Source: Leisingera sp. ANG-M7
GTDB lineage: Bacteria > Pseudomonadota > Alphaproteobacteria > Rhodobacterales > Rhodobacteraceae
Length of the DNA stretch: 64,000 nt
Reading direction: 5' to 3'
Assembly (NCBI RefSeq): GCF_000813965.1
Contig: NZ_JWLI01000001.1
Coordinates: 558,001 to 622,000, forward strand
The translations under genes were made by a program, and so were the position numbers. Numbering within the stretch: the first letter of the stretch is position 1; each line of letters begins with the position of its first letter. Below are positions 55,871 to 64,000 of the stretch, piece by piece. The notes below the pieces were generated by a model. It was not told where the DNA came from. It searched no databases and worked only from the letters and a program-made list of their open reading frames with translations.

Positions 55871-56982
55871 GCCCCCTGCCCGTCTTGCGCAAAGGCCATC
55901 AGCCGGTTTTCAGGCAATTCGATTTCCATCTGGCAGCCGGCCTCCAGATCCAGGCGCCGCACCGCATTGATGGAGAAGTCGGCGATCAGCTCCTTGCCGC
56001 CGAAACGCTCACTGGTCAGGCGGCAGCGCCAGAAGGAGCCGAGGAACTCCATTTCCGCCAATTGAACGTCGATACAGTTCCGGTTGCCGCTGCTTTCAAG
56101 GTATCCAGCCTCATGCGGGATAACATCCTCGGGCCGGATGGCGGCAATGACCGGGGTGCCGTCGGAAAAGTCATGCGGCAGGCAGGCAAAGGTTTTTTCC
56201 CCCACAGCCAGACGTCCGCCCTTGGCAACCGAGGAGCTGATCTGGTTCATCTCGCCGATGAAGTCGGCCACGAACAGATTGGCCGGCTCGCGGTAGATTT
56301 CTGTGGGGGAGCCGACCTGTTCAATCACACCGTGGTTCATCACCACGATGCGGTCGGCCATGGCCAGCGCCTCTTCCTGGTCATGGGTCACCATAATAGT
56401 GGTCACACCCAGCTTGCGCTGCAGTTCCTTGATCTCGTGGCGCAGGTGGACGCGCACCTTGGCATCCAAGGCAGACAGCGGTTCATCCAGCAGCAAGAGG
56501 CCCGGATTGGTCGCAATGGCGCGCGCCAAGGCGATCCGCTGCTGCTGGCCGCCGGACAGCTGTGCCGGGTACTTGCGGCCCTGATCGGGCAGGCCGACCA
56601 GTTCCAGAAGTTCAGCGACGCGCGCATTGATTTCCTGTTTGCTGCGGCCTGCGTTTTCCAGGCCGAAGGCAATGTTCTTCTCAATGGTGAGGTTCGGAAA
56701 CAGCGCATAGGACTGGAACACGATACCGAAGTCGCGTTCGGACGGCGGCAGGTTGGACACGTCCTGACTGCCCTGGGTCACGGTGCCCTTGGATTGCAGA
56801 TCCAGACCCGCAATGGCGCGCAGCAGGGTGGTCTTGCCGCAGCCGGAGGGGCCGAGGAAGCAGATGAATTCACCCTCCGTCACGTCCAGGGAGATGTCTT
56901 TGAGCGCGATGAAGCTGCCGAAGGCTTTCCAGAGGTCGCGGATGCTCAGGTAGGTTTCTTTTGGCGGGGTCATTTGAAGCAC
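55867..56982 (-). CDS. ATPase of a 2-aminoethylphosphonate-type ABC importer
   Basis: This 371-residue PhnT2-like ATPase has Walker A GPSGCGKTT, Q-loop VFQSYALFPN, signature LSGGQQQRIALARA, Walker B LLLLDEPLSALDA and the H-loop THDQEEAL. A C-terminal TOBE-like domain follows. The chosen start is GTG at 56982, which has AAGGA eight bases upstream; ATG at 56973 is the alternative and ATG at 57051 is less likely. It lies between the binding-protein and permease genes. Confidence 0.88.
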   Translation of the reverse strand: MLQMTPPKETYLSIRDLWKAFGSFIALKDISLDVTEGEFICFLGPSGCGKTTLLRAIAGLDLQSKGTVTQGSQDVSNLPPSERDFGIVFQSYALFPNLTIEKNIAFGLENAGRSKQEINARVAELLELVGLPDQGRKYPAQLSGGQQQRIALARAIATNPGLLLLDEPLSALDAKVRVHLRHEIKELQRKLGVTTIMVTHDQEEALAMADRIVVMNHGVIEQVGSPTEIYREPANLFVADFIGEMNQISSSVAKGGRLAVGEKTFACLPHDFSDGTPVIAAIRPEDVIPHEAGYLESSGNRNCIDVQLAEMEFLGSFWRCRLTSERFGGKELIADFSINAVRRLDLEAGCQMEIELPENRLMAFAQDGQGA

Positions 56983-57077
56983 GTCGTTGGTCCTTGCATA
57001 TGCCAACGCGGCACCCTGTCTTTTGTCAACGGGCGGCATGGCTCTGGGCATGGGCAGTGAAAATGGGGAAGGCAGAA

Positions 57078-57101
57078 GGGCGGAAGGCTAACCCTCCGCC
57101 C
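57078..57101 (-). terminator. Hairpin between binding-protein and ATPase genes
   Basis: GGGCGGAAGG pairs with CCTCCGCCC (one bulge) just after the binding-protein stop codon. No U-tract follows, so it is better read as a transcript-stabilising or attenuating hairpin that raises binding-protein expression over the rest of the operon. Confidence 0.5.
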
Positions 57102-57109
57102 CTGAAGGC

Positions 57110-58129
57110 TTATTTCGCTTCCGACTTGCTGTCGTAGCGGGCTTGCCATTCTTTGAGGATCGCAGCGCGGTTGTTGGCCGCGAACTCGAAATCATTGTCG
57201 ATCATCGCGTCCAGCAGCCCTTCGGGGAAATGTTCAACCGGCTTGGCGACGCCCGGGTAAGCCACAACCGCATAGCCGGTGTTGTACATTTCGTTGGCTT
57301 CCTTGGTGACCGTGAAGTCGACCAGTGTCTGCGCGGCTTCCAGATTTGCGGTACCAGCTACGATGGCGGTTGCCTCCATGTCCCAGCCGACGCCCTCCGA
57401 CGGCACAATGATTTCCAGCGGTGCGCCTGCAGCCTTGGATTTGGCGCCGCGGAATGCAAAGGAGATGCCGATTGGGATTTCACCAGCCGCCGCCAGCTTG
57501 CAGGGTTTGGAGCCGGAATGGGTATAGCGCGCAATGTTTTCGTGCAGCGCGTCCATGTACTTCCAGCCCTCATCCTCGCCGAACATCTGCAGCCAGCTGG
57601 ACACATCCAGGAAACCGGTGCCGGATGAATTGGGGTTCGGCATGATCACATGGCCGGCATACTGCGGATCGGTCAGATCCTTCCAGGACGCGGGCGGCGT
57701 AAGGCCGAGTTTTTCTGACTCAACCGTGTTATAGCAGACAGAAGCCACCCAGGCGTCCATACCAACCCAGCTGGGCGGGTTGTCGCCGTCAACGAATTTC
57801 GGATCCAGCTGCTCCACGCCGGCAGGCGCATAGGGTTCCAGCATGCCCTCGGATTTCAGCAGCAGCAGCGAAGTAGCCGCCAGCCCCCAAACCACATCCG
57901 CCTGCGGATTGTCGCGCTCGGCCAGCAGCTTGGCAGTGATGATCCCGGTCGAGTCACGCACCCAATTGATCTTGATGTCCGGATGGCTCTGATTGAAGGT
58001 TTCGGCATAGCGGGCAAGATCTTCGGCCTCAACCGCAGTATATACGGTCAGCTCCGTTTCGGCGAAGGCCGCGCTGGCAGCCGTCATAGTAAAGGCCAGA
58101 GCAGTTAAGAAAGACGCTTTCTGTGTCAT
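57110..58129 (-). CDS. 2-aminoethylphosphonate-type ABC importer binding protein
   Basis: This 339-residue periplasmic binding protein has a signal peptide (MTQKASFLTALAFTMTAASAAFA) and resembles the PhnS2/AepX group. It shows ELTVYTAVEAEDLARY, NWVRDSTGIITAKLLAERDNPQADVVWGLAATSLL and MPNPNSSGTGFLDVSSWLQMFGE. It belongs to the broader iron/thiamine-like family, so iron(III) transport is the main alternative. The PhnS2-specific N-terminal segment and operon makeup favour 2-aminoethylphosphonate. GAGG precedes the ATG. Confidence 0.85.
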   Translation of the reverse strand: MTQKASFLTALAFTMTAASAAFAETELTVYTAVEAEDLARYAETFNQSHPDIKINWVRDSTGIITAKLLAERDNPQADVVWGLAATSLLLLKSEGMLEPYAPAGVEQLDPKFVDGDNPPSWVGMDAWVASVCYNTVESEKLGLTPPASWKDLTDPQYAGHVIMPNPNSSGTGFLDVSSWLQMFGEDEGWKYMDALHENIARYTHSGSKPCKLAAAGEIPIGISFAFRGAKSKAAGAPLEIIVPSEGVGWDMEATAIVAGTANLEAAQTLVDFTVTKEANEMYNTGYAVVAYPGVAKPVEHFPEGLLDAMIDNDFEFAANNRAAILKEWQARYDSKSEAK

Positions 58130-58680
58130 GGATTTCCTCTGTTGGTTGGGTGTTATAATTGGTCACCCTCTAACGGGGCTTTCTGGTCTTAGTTTTATCT
58201 TCGACTGGCAGTTTGACAGGTTTGCTCATCAATAAAAATCGGTAATACCCATCACATCATAGGCCGGGCTTATACATCTTGCCCGCCTGGCGCGGCTGGC
58301 CCAGTCCGGCCGCAGACGTTGCAAGTGCCGGGCATTTGACACACGCGATTCAGTCCGAAGCAGAAATACTCACAGGATTGTGGCATGGAAGCCGTTCAAT
58401 CGGCCCGCCAAAGCGAGGGGAATTGTGCGCTCATCAGCAGGAATGAAGGGTATTCCAAAAATATGCCCCAATCGCCAACTGGGCCAAAAACTGACACCGG
58501 GGGCTGTCCAAGCAGCAGCCACGGTGAATGGCGGCACCGGTCTCCAGCGGCCACGACGCCAAGAGGCCCGTTGCAAATCCTCGGCCATTGCGCAGCATGG
58601 TTCCAGCCCTAGAACGAGAAGGGCAGCAAACTTAACCCGCTGCACCCTTTACGATTGCCTGCTTCTAACCAGAAGCAAAA
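58130..58680. other. Promoter region and unassigned sequence upstream of the phosphonate importer
   Basis: The first 130 bases are AT-rich and should contain the importer promoter on the minus strand; TTATAAC around 58152 resembles a -10 box, but I saw no good -35. The remaining about 420 bases contain only low-quality open frames (for example 58370-58645 minus), without recognisable domains. They may be degraded coding sequence. Confidence 0.4.
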
Positions 58681-59352
58681 TTACCGCAGACCTTTACCGG
58701 CTGGGGTTTGAGCCAGCACATCAGTTATTACTGAACCCAGTTCTGCGCGCATTCGGGCGGGAGTTCCGTGGCCCAACTGCCATTTTCCGTTAAAAACCGC
58801 AAGCGAAGGCACAGTGCTGATCCGCCAGGAGGCCGCCAGCTTCCGGTCCTGGGAAACCAGCCGCGCAACTTCGGCACTGCGCATGTCCATGCGCAGACGG
58901 TCGGCGTCCAGCCCGCAGGTGCGGGCCGTATCCAGCAGCACGGTGTCATCAGCAATATTTCGGTTTTCCGTCAGATGCGCCGCCTGCACCGCATCGAAAT
59001 AGTCCCAGTGCCCTGCGTCTCCGGCCTGCAGTTCCGCCGCCTTGCAGGCTTTGGCGCTCAGCAGTCCAGTGGGATAGGGAAAGGGCTGGCGGCGCATACC
59101 TTCCACATTGATGCGGCTGCTATCGTCATGTTCGCCGCATCGCTGCCAATGGTCCAGGATGGCATCCTTGGCTTTCTCAACCGACCCGAAGGCGGCGGCC
59201 AGCTTGGCGGGCGTGTCTTGCAGAACAAACGTGCGGTGGTGCACCCGGATTGGAAATTCAGCTGCCAGTTTGCGCAGCTTCGGAGACATCACAAAGCACC
59301 AGCCGCAGACTGCGTCGTGGAAGAAGTCGATGGTAAGCACGGGGGATTTCAT
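58681..59352 (-). CDS. DsbA-family oxidoreductase (2-hydroxychromene isomerase/FrnE-like)
   Basis: This 223-residue thioredoxin-fold protein has a redox CxxC in FFHDAVCGWCFVMSP (C16, C19), the alpha-helical insertion of the DsbA family and the cis-Pro loop WRISTVPSLAVFNGKWQLG. There is no signal peptide, so it is cytoplasmic, like FrnE-type proteins. It is the last gene of a probable three-gene unit with the unknown periplasmic protein and the glutathionyl-hydroquinone reductase, suggesting a thiol or quinone redox role. Confidence 0.85.
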   Translation of the reverse strand: MKSPVLTIDFFHDAVCGWCFVMSPKLRKLAAEFPIRVHHRTFVLQDTPAKLAAAFGSVEKAKDAILDHWQRCGEHDDSSRINVEGMRRQPFPYPTGLLSAKACKAAELQAGDAGHWDYFDAVQAAHLTENRNIADDTVLLDTARTCGLDADRLRMDMRSAEVARLVSQDRKLAASWRISTVPSLAVFNGKWQLGHGTPARMRAELGSVITDVLAQTPAGKGLR

Positions 59353-59416
59353 CAGATCACCAGGATGAGAGGGAAAGGGACTGCCGGCGGGCGGGTCGCC
59401 GGCAGCCGTGTCAGTG

Positions 59417-60229
59417 TCAGTCGCCGGTCAGCGGCGCATCCAGAAGCAGAGGCTTGTCCCCGGACATATCGATCCATGCGTTGGTGCCGTTCAGGCGGGA
59501 TCCGGCGATATTGTCCGCACCGAAGTGGATCTCGAACTGCTCCGGCCCGTGTGCGTAGGCGACAACCAGACCATACTCCGGGTCCAAGAATCCGCCGTGC
59601 GGGCGGATGCCGGGGTAGCTGATGCGCCAGGCTTCGCCTTCCGGGCCGACATGGCCAAGCGTCAGCTTGCCGATGACATCGCCGGGCAGCTCAAAGAACC
59701 AGACCCAGGGGCCGCCGGAGACAATGGTCATCACCTCATCAATGCCGGTGCCGTCCTCGGCGTGGTTGATGTGCAGCGGTCCGAATTTCTTGTGGACCCA
59801 AACCCGGGTGTCCGCATCCATCTTGTTCATGTCATAGACCTTGGGATAAGGCGCGACGCCCGGCTCGTAGGTAGTGAGCGAGCCGCCGTTTTCGACCGTG
59901 GGCTTCCGCCCCGCGGCGGCGATTTCTGCCAGCAGGTCTTTGCGGCTGAGGGCAAAACCGGAGATCAGCTGCTCCTCCTCCTCCGCGGTGATGGCGCGGC
60001 TACGCGAGGCTTCGAGGATGGGCCGTGCCTGGTCCGGGATCGCAACTGTGCTGACGCGGACCCCAACACTGTGCAGCACCGTGTTCACATCCTCCACGCC
60101 GATCGAGGCGGGACGGCCATCGGTGTATTCCAGTTTCAGGAGGCCAGCGGTGCCCTCAGCGCCGGCAAGACCCTGGGCGGGCAGCCACAGCACGGCGACG
60201 GCGGCAGCAAGTTTCGAAAGCAGTTTCAT
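59417..60229 (-). CDS. Periplasmic protein of unknown function
   Basis: A 270-residue protein with a signal peptide (MKLLSKLAAAVAVLWLPAQGLA). A helical middle (AEEEEQLISGF) precedes a C-terminal beta-rich part containing GGPWVWFFELPGDVIGKLTLGHVGPEGEAWRI, which gives a cupin-like impression but no clear metal His cluster. I did not recognise a family. GGAG precedes the ATG. It lies between the hydroquinone reductase and the DsbA-like gene, all on one strand with short gaps. Confidence 0.68.
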   Translation of the reverse strand: MKLLSKLAAAVAVLWLPAQGLAGAEGTAGLLKLEYTDGRPASIGVEDVNTVLHSVGVRVSTVAIPDQARPILEASRSRAITAEEEEQLISGFALSRKDLLAEIAAAGRKPTVENGGSLTTYEPGVAPYPKVYDMNKMDADTRVWVHKKFGPLHINHAEDGTGIDEVMTIVSGGPWVWFFELPGDVIGKLTLGHVGPEGEAWRISYPGIRPHGGFLDPEYGLVVAYAHGPEQFEIHFGADNIAGSRLNGTNAWIDMSGDKPLLLDAPLTGD

Positions 60230-60291
60230 GATGGAACTCTCCATTTCTGTTTCCGGGGAAGCGGCCCCGGTCCGGTTGCGGGGTTAGAGGT

Positions 60292-61257
60292 TCAGGCGCG
60301 CAGGGCTGTCCTGTCCCGCCCGAGAGGCTGGCTCAGATCCTGGTCCGGACCGGCAGAGATGATCCCATGCGGGTTGATGTGCCGGTGGCTCAGGAAATAG
60401 TGCTGGCGGATCGCTTCCATATCGATCGTGCCGGCCACGCCGGGCACCTGGTAGAGGTCGCGCAGGTAGGGGCCGAGGTTGCAGTAGTCGGCGATCCGCT
60501 TGCGGTCGGTTTTGAAATGGGTCGCATAGACCGGATCAAATCGGACTAGGGTGGTGAACAGACGCCAGTCCGCCTCGGTGATCCGCTCCCCGGTCAGGTA
60601 GCGGCGGGTGCCGAGCAGGGCGTCCAGCTCGTCCAGCTTGCCAAACAAGGCGGCAATAGCCGCGTCATAGGCTGCCTGTGTGGTGGCAAAACCTGCTCGG
60701 TAGACGCCGTTGTTGACCGGAGCGTAGATTTCGGCGCTGATCCGGTCAATGTCCTGACGCAACCGCTGCGGATAGAAATCCGGAGTTGCGCTTGTCAGCC
60801 CGTCGAAGGCTGAATTCAGCATCCGCATGATGTCTCCGGACTCATTGCTGACAATGCGGCCGGTCTGTTTGTCCAGCAGCACTGGCACCGTAACCGGCCC
60901 GGTGTGGGCGGGATCTGCCCGCTGATAGACCTGATACAGGTAAGCGTCCTGCGGTACCCCAGCTGCCGGATCATGCACTGCGGTGTCGATCTGCCAGCCA
61001 TCAGGACCTGCCAGCGGCAGCATCTGGGTGATGGTGATGATCTCCTCCAGCCCCTTCAGCGCGCGCAGGAGCGTGGTGCGGTGGCTCCACGGGCAGGCCA
61101 TGGAAACATAGAGGTGATAGCGGCCATTTTTAGCAGGGAACTCCGCATCCGCCCGCGGCTCGATCCATCCGCGGAAGCCGCTGCTCATGCGGCGGAATAC
61201 CCCGTCGCCCGGTTTCGGCTTTTCGGTGAGCACACCGTCGATCAGCATCTTTGCCAT
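60292..61257 (-). CDS. yqjG: Glutathionyl-hydroquinone reductase (Xi-class GST)
   Basis: This 321-residue enzyme reduces glutathionyl-hydroquinones to hydroquinones using glutathione. The catalytic Cys is C55 in SMACPWSHRT, and family segments are FRGWIEP, RIVSNESGDIMRML, VNNGVYRAGFATTQ, LTGERITEADWRLFTTLVRFDPVY and HKxxH-like FLSHRHINPHGI. The length is typical. AAGGAGA precedes the ATG. It is divergent from a LysR-type gene 110 bases away, which probably regulates it. Confidence 0.92.
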   Translation of the reverse strand: MAKMLIDGVLTEKPKPGDGVFRRMSSGFRGWIEPRADAEFPAKNGRYHLYVSMACPWSHRTTLLRALKGLEEIITITQMLPLAGPDGWQIDTAVHDPAAGVPQDAYLYQVYQRADPAHTGPVTVPVLLDKQTGRIVSNESGDIMRMLNSAFDGLTSATPDFYPQRLRQDIDRISAEIYAPVNNGVYRAGFATTQAAYDAAIAALFGKLDELDALLGTRRYLTGERITEADWRLFTTLVRFDPVYATHFKTDRKRIADYCNLGPYLRDLYQVPGVAGTIDMEAIRQHYFLSHRHINPHGIISAGPDQDLSQPLGRDRTALRA

Positions 61258-61367
61258 GGCTCGTCTCCTTGATGACCCGGCAAAGGTATGTGGTTTCCCT
61301 CGATGCGATAATCCGGCTACATTGAAACCTCATGTTGAGAAAAATTCACCGCATCGGGAGGAGGCGT

Positions 61368-62285
61368 ATGGAAGGAATGGGAGACATCCCGGTGGTGGTG
61401 GCGGTAGCCGAAACGCAGGGGTTTGCCGCGGCGGCGCGGCGGCTGGGCGTAACCAAGTCCGCGGTCAGCAAGCGGATTACCCAGATCGAGAAGCGGCTGG
61501 GGGCACAGTTGTTTCACCGCTCCACCCGCAAAGTCAGCCTGACCGAAGCAGGCGAGCATTTCTATGCCCATGCAGTCCGGGCCCAAGAAGCGGCGCAGGA
61601 GGCCGAGGACAGCGTGCTGGCGCTGCAGGAGGCGCCCAAAGGGCGCCTTAGGGTGAATGTTCCGATGGCCTTCGGCCGGTTGCATGTGGCGCCGCTGATC
61701 TCTGGCTTTCTGGCGCGCTATCCCGGCGTGTCTGTGGACATGGTGATGGATGACCGGGTGGCCGACCTGTTCGCCGGCGGATTTGACCTGGCGCTGCGCG
61801 GCGGAACGCTGGCGGATTCCGCGCTGGTGGCCCGCAAGATTGCGCCATTGCACAATATTCTGGTTGCCGCCCCGGCATATCTGAAACGCCATGGCGTGCC
61901 GGAAACGGTCAGCGATCTGCGCCGCCACAACTGCCTGCAATATTCGTACAGCAGGGATTTTCAGGAGTGGGTCTTCGACTGCAGCGGCGCGATGGAGACT
62001 TTCCGGCCCGGCGGCAGCTACAGCGTTAACAACGGCGAGGCGCTGCGCGAAGCGATCCTAGGCGGCACAGGCATCGGCCGGCTGCCGACGTTCACCGCCG
62101 GGCGGGACTTGGCAGCAGGGCGGCTGGTGCGGGTGCTGCCGCACTGCAGCCTGCCATCCCAGACGCTCTATGCCATCTATCCTGAACGCCGCTATCTGCC
62201 TGAAAAGGTAAGAGTTTTCATTGATTTCATCCTGGAGCGCCTTGGCGGTGAAATACCGCCTTGGGACCAGGGCACGCTGGAATGA
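61368..62285 (+). CDS. LysR-family regulator divergent from the hydroquinone reductase gene
   Basis: This 305-residue LysR-type regulator has a helix-turn-helix DIPVVVAVAETQGFAAAARRLGVTKSAVSKRITQIEKRLGAQLFHRSTRKVSLTEAG-type N terminus (residues about 4-60) and a LysR substrate-binding domain. The ATG at 61368 has an excellent GGGAGGAGG site, so the longer upstream start was rejected. Its position divergent from yqjG implies control of the yqjG-unknown-DsbA unit, with an aromatic or quinone effector as a guess. Confidence 0.88.
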   Translation: MEGMGDIPVVVAVAETQGFAAAARRLGVTKSAVSKRITQIEKRLGAQLFHRSTRKVSLTEAGEHFYAHAVRAQEAAQEAEDSVLALQEAPKGRLRVNVPMAFGRLHVAPLISGFLARYPGVSVDMVMDDRVADLFAGGFDLALRGGTLADSALVARKIAPLHNILVAAPAYLKRHGVPETVSDLRRHNCLQYSYSRDFQEWVFDCSGAMETFRPGGSYSVNNGEALREAILGGTGIGRLPTFTAGRDLAAGRLVRVLPHCSLPSQTLYAIYPERRYLPEKVRVFIDFILERLGGEIPPWDQGTLE

Positions 62286-62715
62286 AGGCCGCCGCTGAAC
62301 TTTGTTGAACCAATCGGGTTCTGAACGCAGGCCCATCGGCCCCGGGCGAACCTCCCCCGCAGGCTCTGCGGCAGATATACCAAGAGCTGTGTCGCGGCTG
62401 AGCGCGGCGGCGCGGACTTGGGTGGCCGCGCCCTGCCGGTCAAAGTCCCACGCCAAGCAGAGTTGTCCCAAAGGGCTGACGCAGGCTGTGCACATTGTTT
62501 GTGACAATCCGGATGACGGCTGAAACAGAAGTTCACTGCAGTCTCTTGCGCGTCCAGAGACTGGAAAGACGTCGGCGATGGAACCGGCATCCAGACTGTT
62601 GCTCCACAGCAGGACGCTACCCGAGCAGTGCGGCGGCGCTCATTGGCCGAACCCCTGAAATTTTCCAGAGGGAAGCTCGTTGACGCGGAAAAGTTCTGTC
62701 AGGCTGCTGACGGGT
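62286..62715. other. Intergenic region without recognisable gene
   Basis: These 430 bases between a LysR gene and the convergent TetR gene hold only short, unconvincing open frames. No terminator, repeat or tRNA was seen. Confidence 0.4.
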
Positions 62716-63390
62716 TTAACTGCCAGCCTTTGCCTGGAAAGCATCCGCATGGCCGGGGAACAGTGTTTGAAGGAAGTTCAGCGTCTGCTCCAGCGCCCCC
62801 TCACGGGTGTAGATGTGGGGAAACAAATGCAGCTTCTGCCAATACCCGTCTGTCAGCGAGTCGATCCACCCGCCGGCCCTGTCCGCCTTCACGGGATCCT
62901 CCGGCATTAGCCTGTGGCAGATTTCAGCAAGCATCTGAGACCTCTTTTCCTCAAACTCACCGGTGATCTCGGCGTATTGCGGGACGAAATTCTGCTCCCC
63001 GAAGAAGGCAAACCAGATGGCGAGCACGCTGGAATTGCAGATCTTGGGGCTGAAGTCCGCCTCAATGATCTTGCGCAGCCGGACCGCGGGATCCGCGGGT
63101 GCCTTTTCCAGCGCCGCCTGCCAGTGGGACTCGTAGGTCTGGTACTGGTCTCGCAGCGCCTCGGTCAGAATGCCGGTCTTGGACTTGAAGTAGAAGACGG
63201 CAACGCCCTGCGACAGCCCGGCCTCATTGGCCACAGTTGCCAGCGTCGTTTTGGCCAGGCCATTGGTAACAATGGATTTCAGCGTTGCATCCAGAATCTG
63301 CCGCCGCCGCATGTCGGCGTTTTCCTTGCGTTCCTTGCGCGGTTTCCTGCCGCTGCCCTGCGATGCCACCATGAGAAATCCAAACTTCAA
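62716..63390 (-). CDS. BetI-like TetR-family repressor
   Basis: This TetR-family repressor of about 224 residues has an N-terminal helix-turn-helix: RRRQILDATLKSIVTNGLAKTTLATVANEAGLSQGVAVFYFKSKTGIL spans the region in pieces typical of BetI. A ligand-binding C-terminal domain with WFAFFGE follows. AGGAGGAG sits before a TTG at 63390, giving the best start; ATG at 63372 (MVASQG) is the alternative but lies far from that site. It is divergent from an oxidoreductase gene, with a palindromic operator between. Confidence 0.85.
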   Translation of the reverse strand: MKFGFLMVASQGSGRKPRKERKENADMRRRQILDATLKSIVTNGLAKTTLATVANEAGLSQGVAVFYFKSKTGILTEALRDQYQTYESHWQAALEKAPADPAVRLRKIIEADFSPKICNSSVLAIWFAFFGEQNFVPQYAEITGEFEEKRSQMLAEICHRLMPEDPVKADRAGGWIDSLTDGYWQKLHLFPHIYTREGALEQTLNFLQTLFPGHADAFQAKAGS

Positions 63391-63441
63391 TTCTCCTCCT
63401 TGTTCCACAATTCCCTGCGCCTGTCAGCTTCATTGTTTTTA

Positions 63442-63455
63442 TTTGAGCGCTCAAA
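63442..63455. promoter_or_regulatory. Palindromic operator for the TetR-family repressor
   Basis: TTTGAGCGCTCAAA is a perfect 14-base palindrome in the 131-base gap between the divergent TetR and oxidoreductase genes. Its size and place suit binding by the TetR dimer, giving autoregulation and control of the oxidoreductase. Confidence 0.6.
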
Positions 63456-63521
63456 AAAACTTTACGCGGAAAATCTTCTCCATTAGGCTCCGGTCAGCAC
63501 CAGCCGAACCTGGAGTATCTT

Positions 63522-64000
63522 ATGGGGCAGCACGACAGATATGACGCCATCGTGGCCGGCGCCGGGCATAACGGCCTGACCGCGACCTGCTACCTGGCCA
63601 AGGCCGGGCTGAAGGTGCTGGAAGTGGAAGGGAACGATTGGTTCGGTGGCGCAGCGGTGAGCCGTTCGCTGCACGAGGGCTGGACCTGTTCCAACTGCTC
63701 CTATGTCTGCTCGCTGCTGCGCCGCGAGATTGTGCACGATCTGGAGCTGCCGAAATACGGGCTGCAGGTAATCCCCTATGAAGTCGGTGCCAGTTTCAGC
63801 CGCGACGGCGGTTACTTTGCCTACATGTCGGACCATGACGCCCTGCGCCGGGAAATCTCCCGCCACGGCGCGCATGATGCGGACGCCTACGACCGGTTCA
63901 GCCGAACGGTCATCCGCCGGTGCCGCTTCATCCGGCCGTTCTTGCTCCGCAACGCGCCGGACTCAACCTCGCTGAATCCGCGCGACATCGGCGAACTGTT
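63522..64000 (+). CDS. Phytoene dehydrogenase-like FAD oxidoreductase (partial, runs off the window)
   Basis: The first 159 codons of an NAD(P)/FAD-dependent oxidoreductase are present, continuing past the right edge. The dinucleotide-binding motif is YDAIVAGAGHNGLTATCYLAKAGLKVLEVE, followed by WFGGAAVSRS, as in CrtI-like/phytoene dehydrogenase-related proteins. GGAG lies before the ATG at 63522. It is probably the target of the divergent TetR repressor. Substrate cannot be told from the visible part. Confidence 0.85.
   Translation, partial: MGQHDRYDAIVAGAGHNGLTATCYLAKAGLKVLEVEGNDWFGGAAVSRSLHEGWTCSNCSYVCSLLRREIVHDLELPKYGLQVIPYEVGASFSRDGGYFAYMSDHDALRREISRHGAHDADAYDRFSRTVIRRCRFIRPFLLRNAPDSTSLNPRDIGEL

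Noticed and set aside
58370-58645. 91-codon minus-strand open frame with a signal-like start
   Set aside because: It has no ribosome site and its composition is Trp/Arg/Pro-rich without domain similarity; probably chance or degraded sequence.

Overview
The window is GC-rich bacterial DNA that fits a marine Rhodobacteraceae member of the Roseobacter group, probably close to Leisingera or Phaeobacter. This is an inference from gene content: a DUF1127 gene followed by CCTCCTCCC-loop 'cuckoo' RNAs, a BioR-type biotin operon with bioG, a cuyA/cuyZ cysteate cluster, a 2-aminoethylphosphonate importer, fused glycine betaine permeases and an anaplerotic pyruvate carboxylase. Most of the window is chromosomal core. 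The clearest accessory segment is a restriction-modification island at about 14.2-16.7 kb. No transposase, integrase, CRISPR array or rRNA was recognised.

Layout. At 0-9.4 kb are an Mrp/ApbC Fe-S carrier (minus), a DUF1127 protein with four cuckoo RNA hairpins, a metallophosphoesterase, a DMT exporter, a UvrD/PcrA helicase with an in-frame insertion, a membrane GAF-GGDEF diguanylate cyclase and LldD. At 9.4-14 kb are pyruvate carboxylase and a DUF2314 lipoprotein-like periplasmic protein. At 14.1-17.1 kb three identical tRNA-Gly(GCC) genes flank a 5mC methyltransferase, a NaeI-like endonuclease and a Vsr nuclease. At 17.2-25.4 kb a class III aminotransferase is followed by an interrupted histidine cluster (hisB-hisH, then hisA, then hisF-hisE) with small stress or envelope genes between. 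At 25.6-29.3 kb lie single genes, a tRNA-Tyr and a candidate sRNA.

At 29.3-34.8 kb there is a glycine betaine/choline-type ABC system (fused permease, ATPase, two binding proteins). At 34.9-40.5 kb the biotin operon bioBFDAGC reads leftwards from a BioR box. At 40.6-46.9 kb the thiamine operon thiCOSGEFD reads rightwards behind a TPP riboswitch, so the two cofactor operons diverge from one intergenic region. Biotin made by the first operon is the prosthetic group of the pyruvate carboxylase at 9.7 kb.

At 47-53.6 kb come an amidase, two Rhodobacteraceae-type unknowns, a short SnoaL-like gene, and cuyZ-cuyA with a divergent LysR regulator (cysteate desulfonation and sulfite export). At 53.8-58.1 kb is a 2-aminoethylphosphonate-type ABC importer without catabolic genes nearby. 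At 58.7-62.3 kb a DsbA-like protein, an unknown periplasmic protein and a glutathionyl-hydroquinone reductase form a probable operon divergent from a LysR gene. The window ends with a BetI-like TetR repressor, a perfect palindromic operator and the start of a phytoene-dehydrogenase-like oxidoreductase that runs off the edge.
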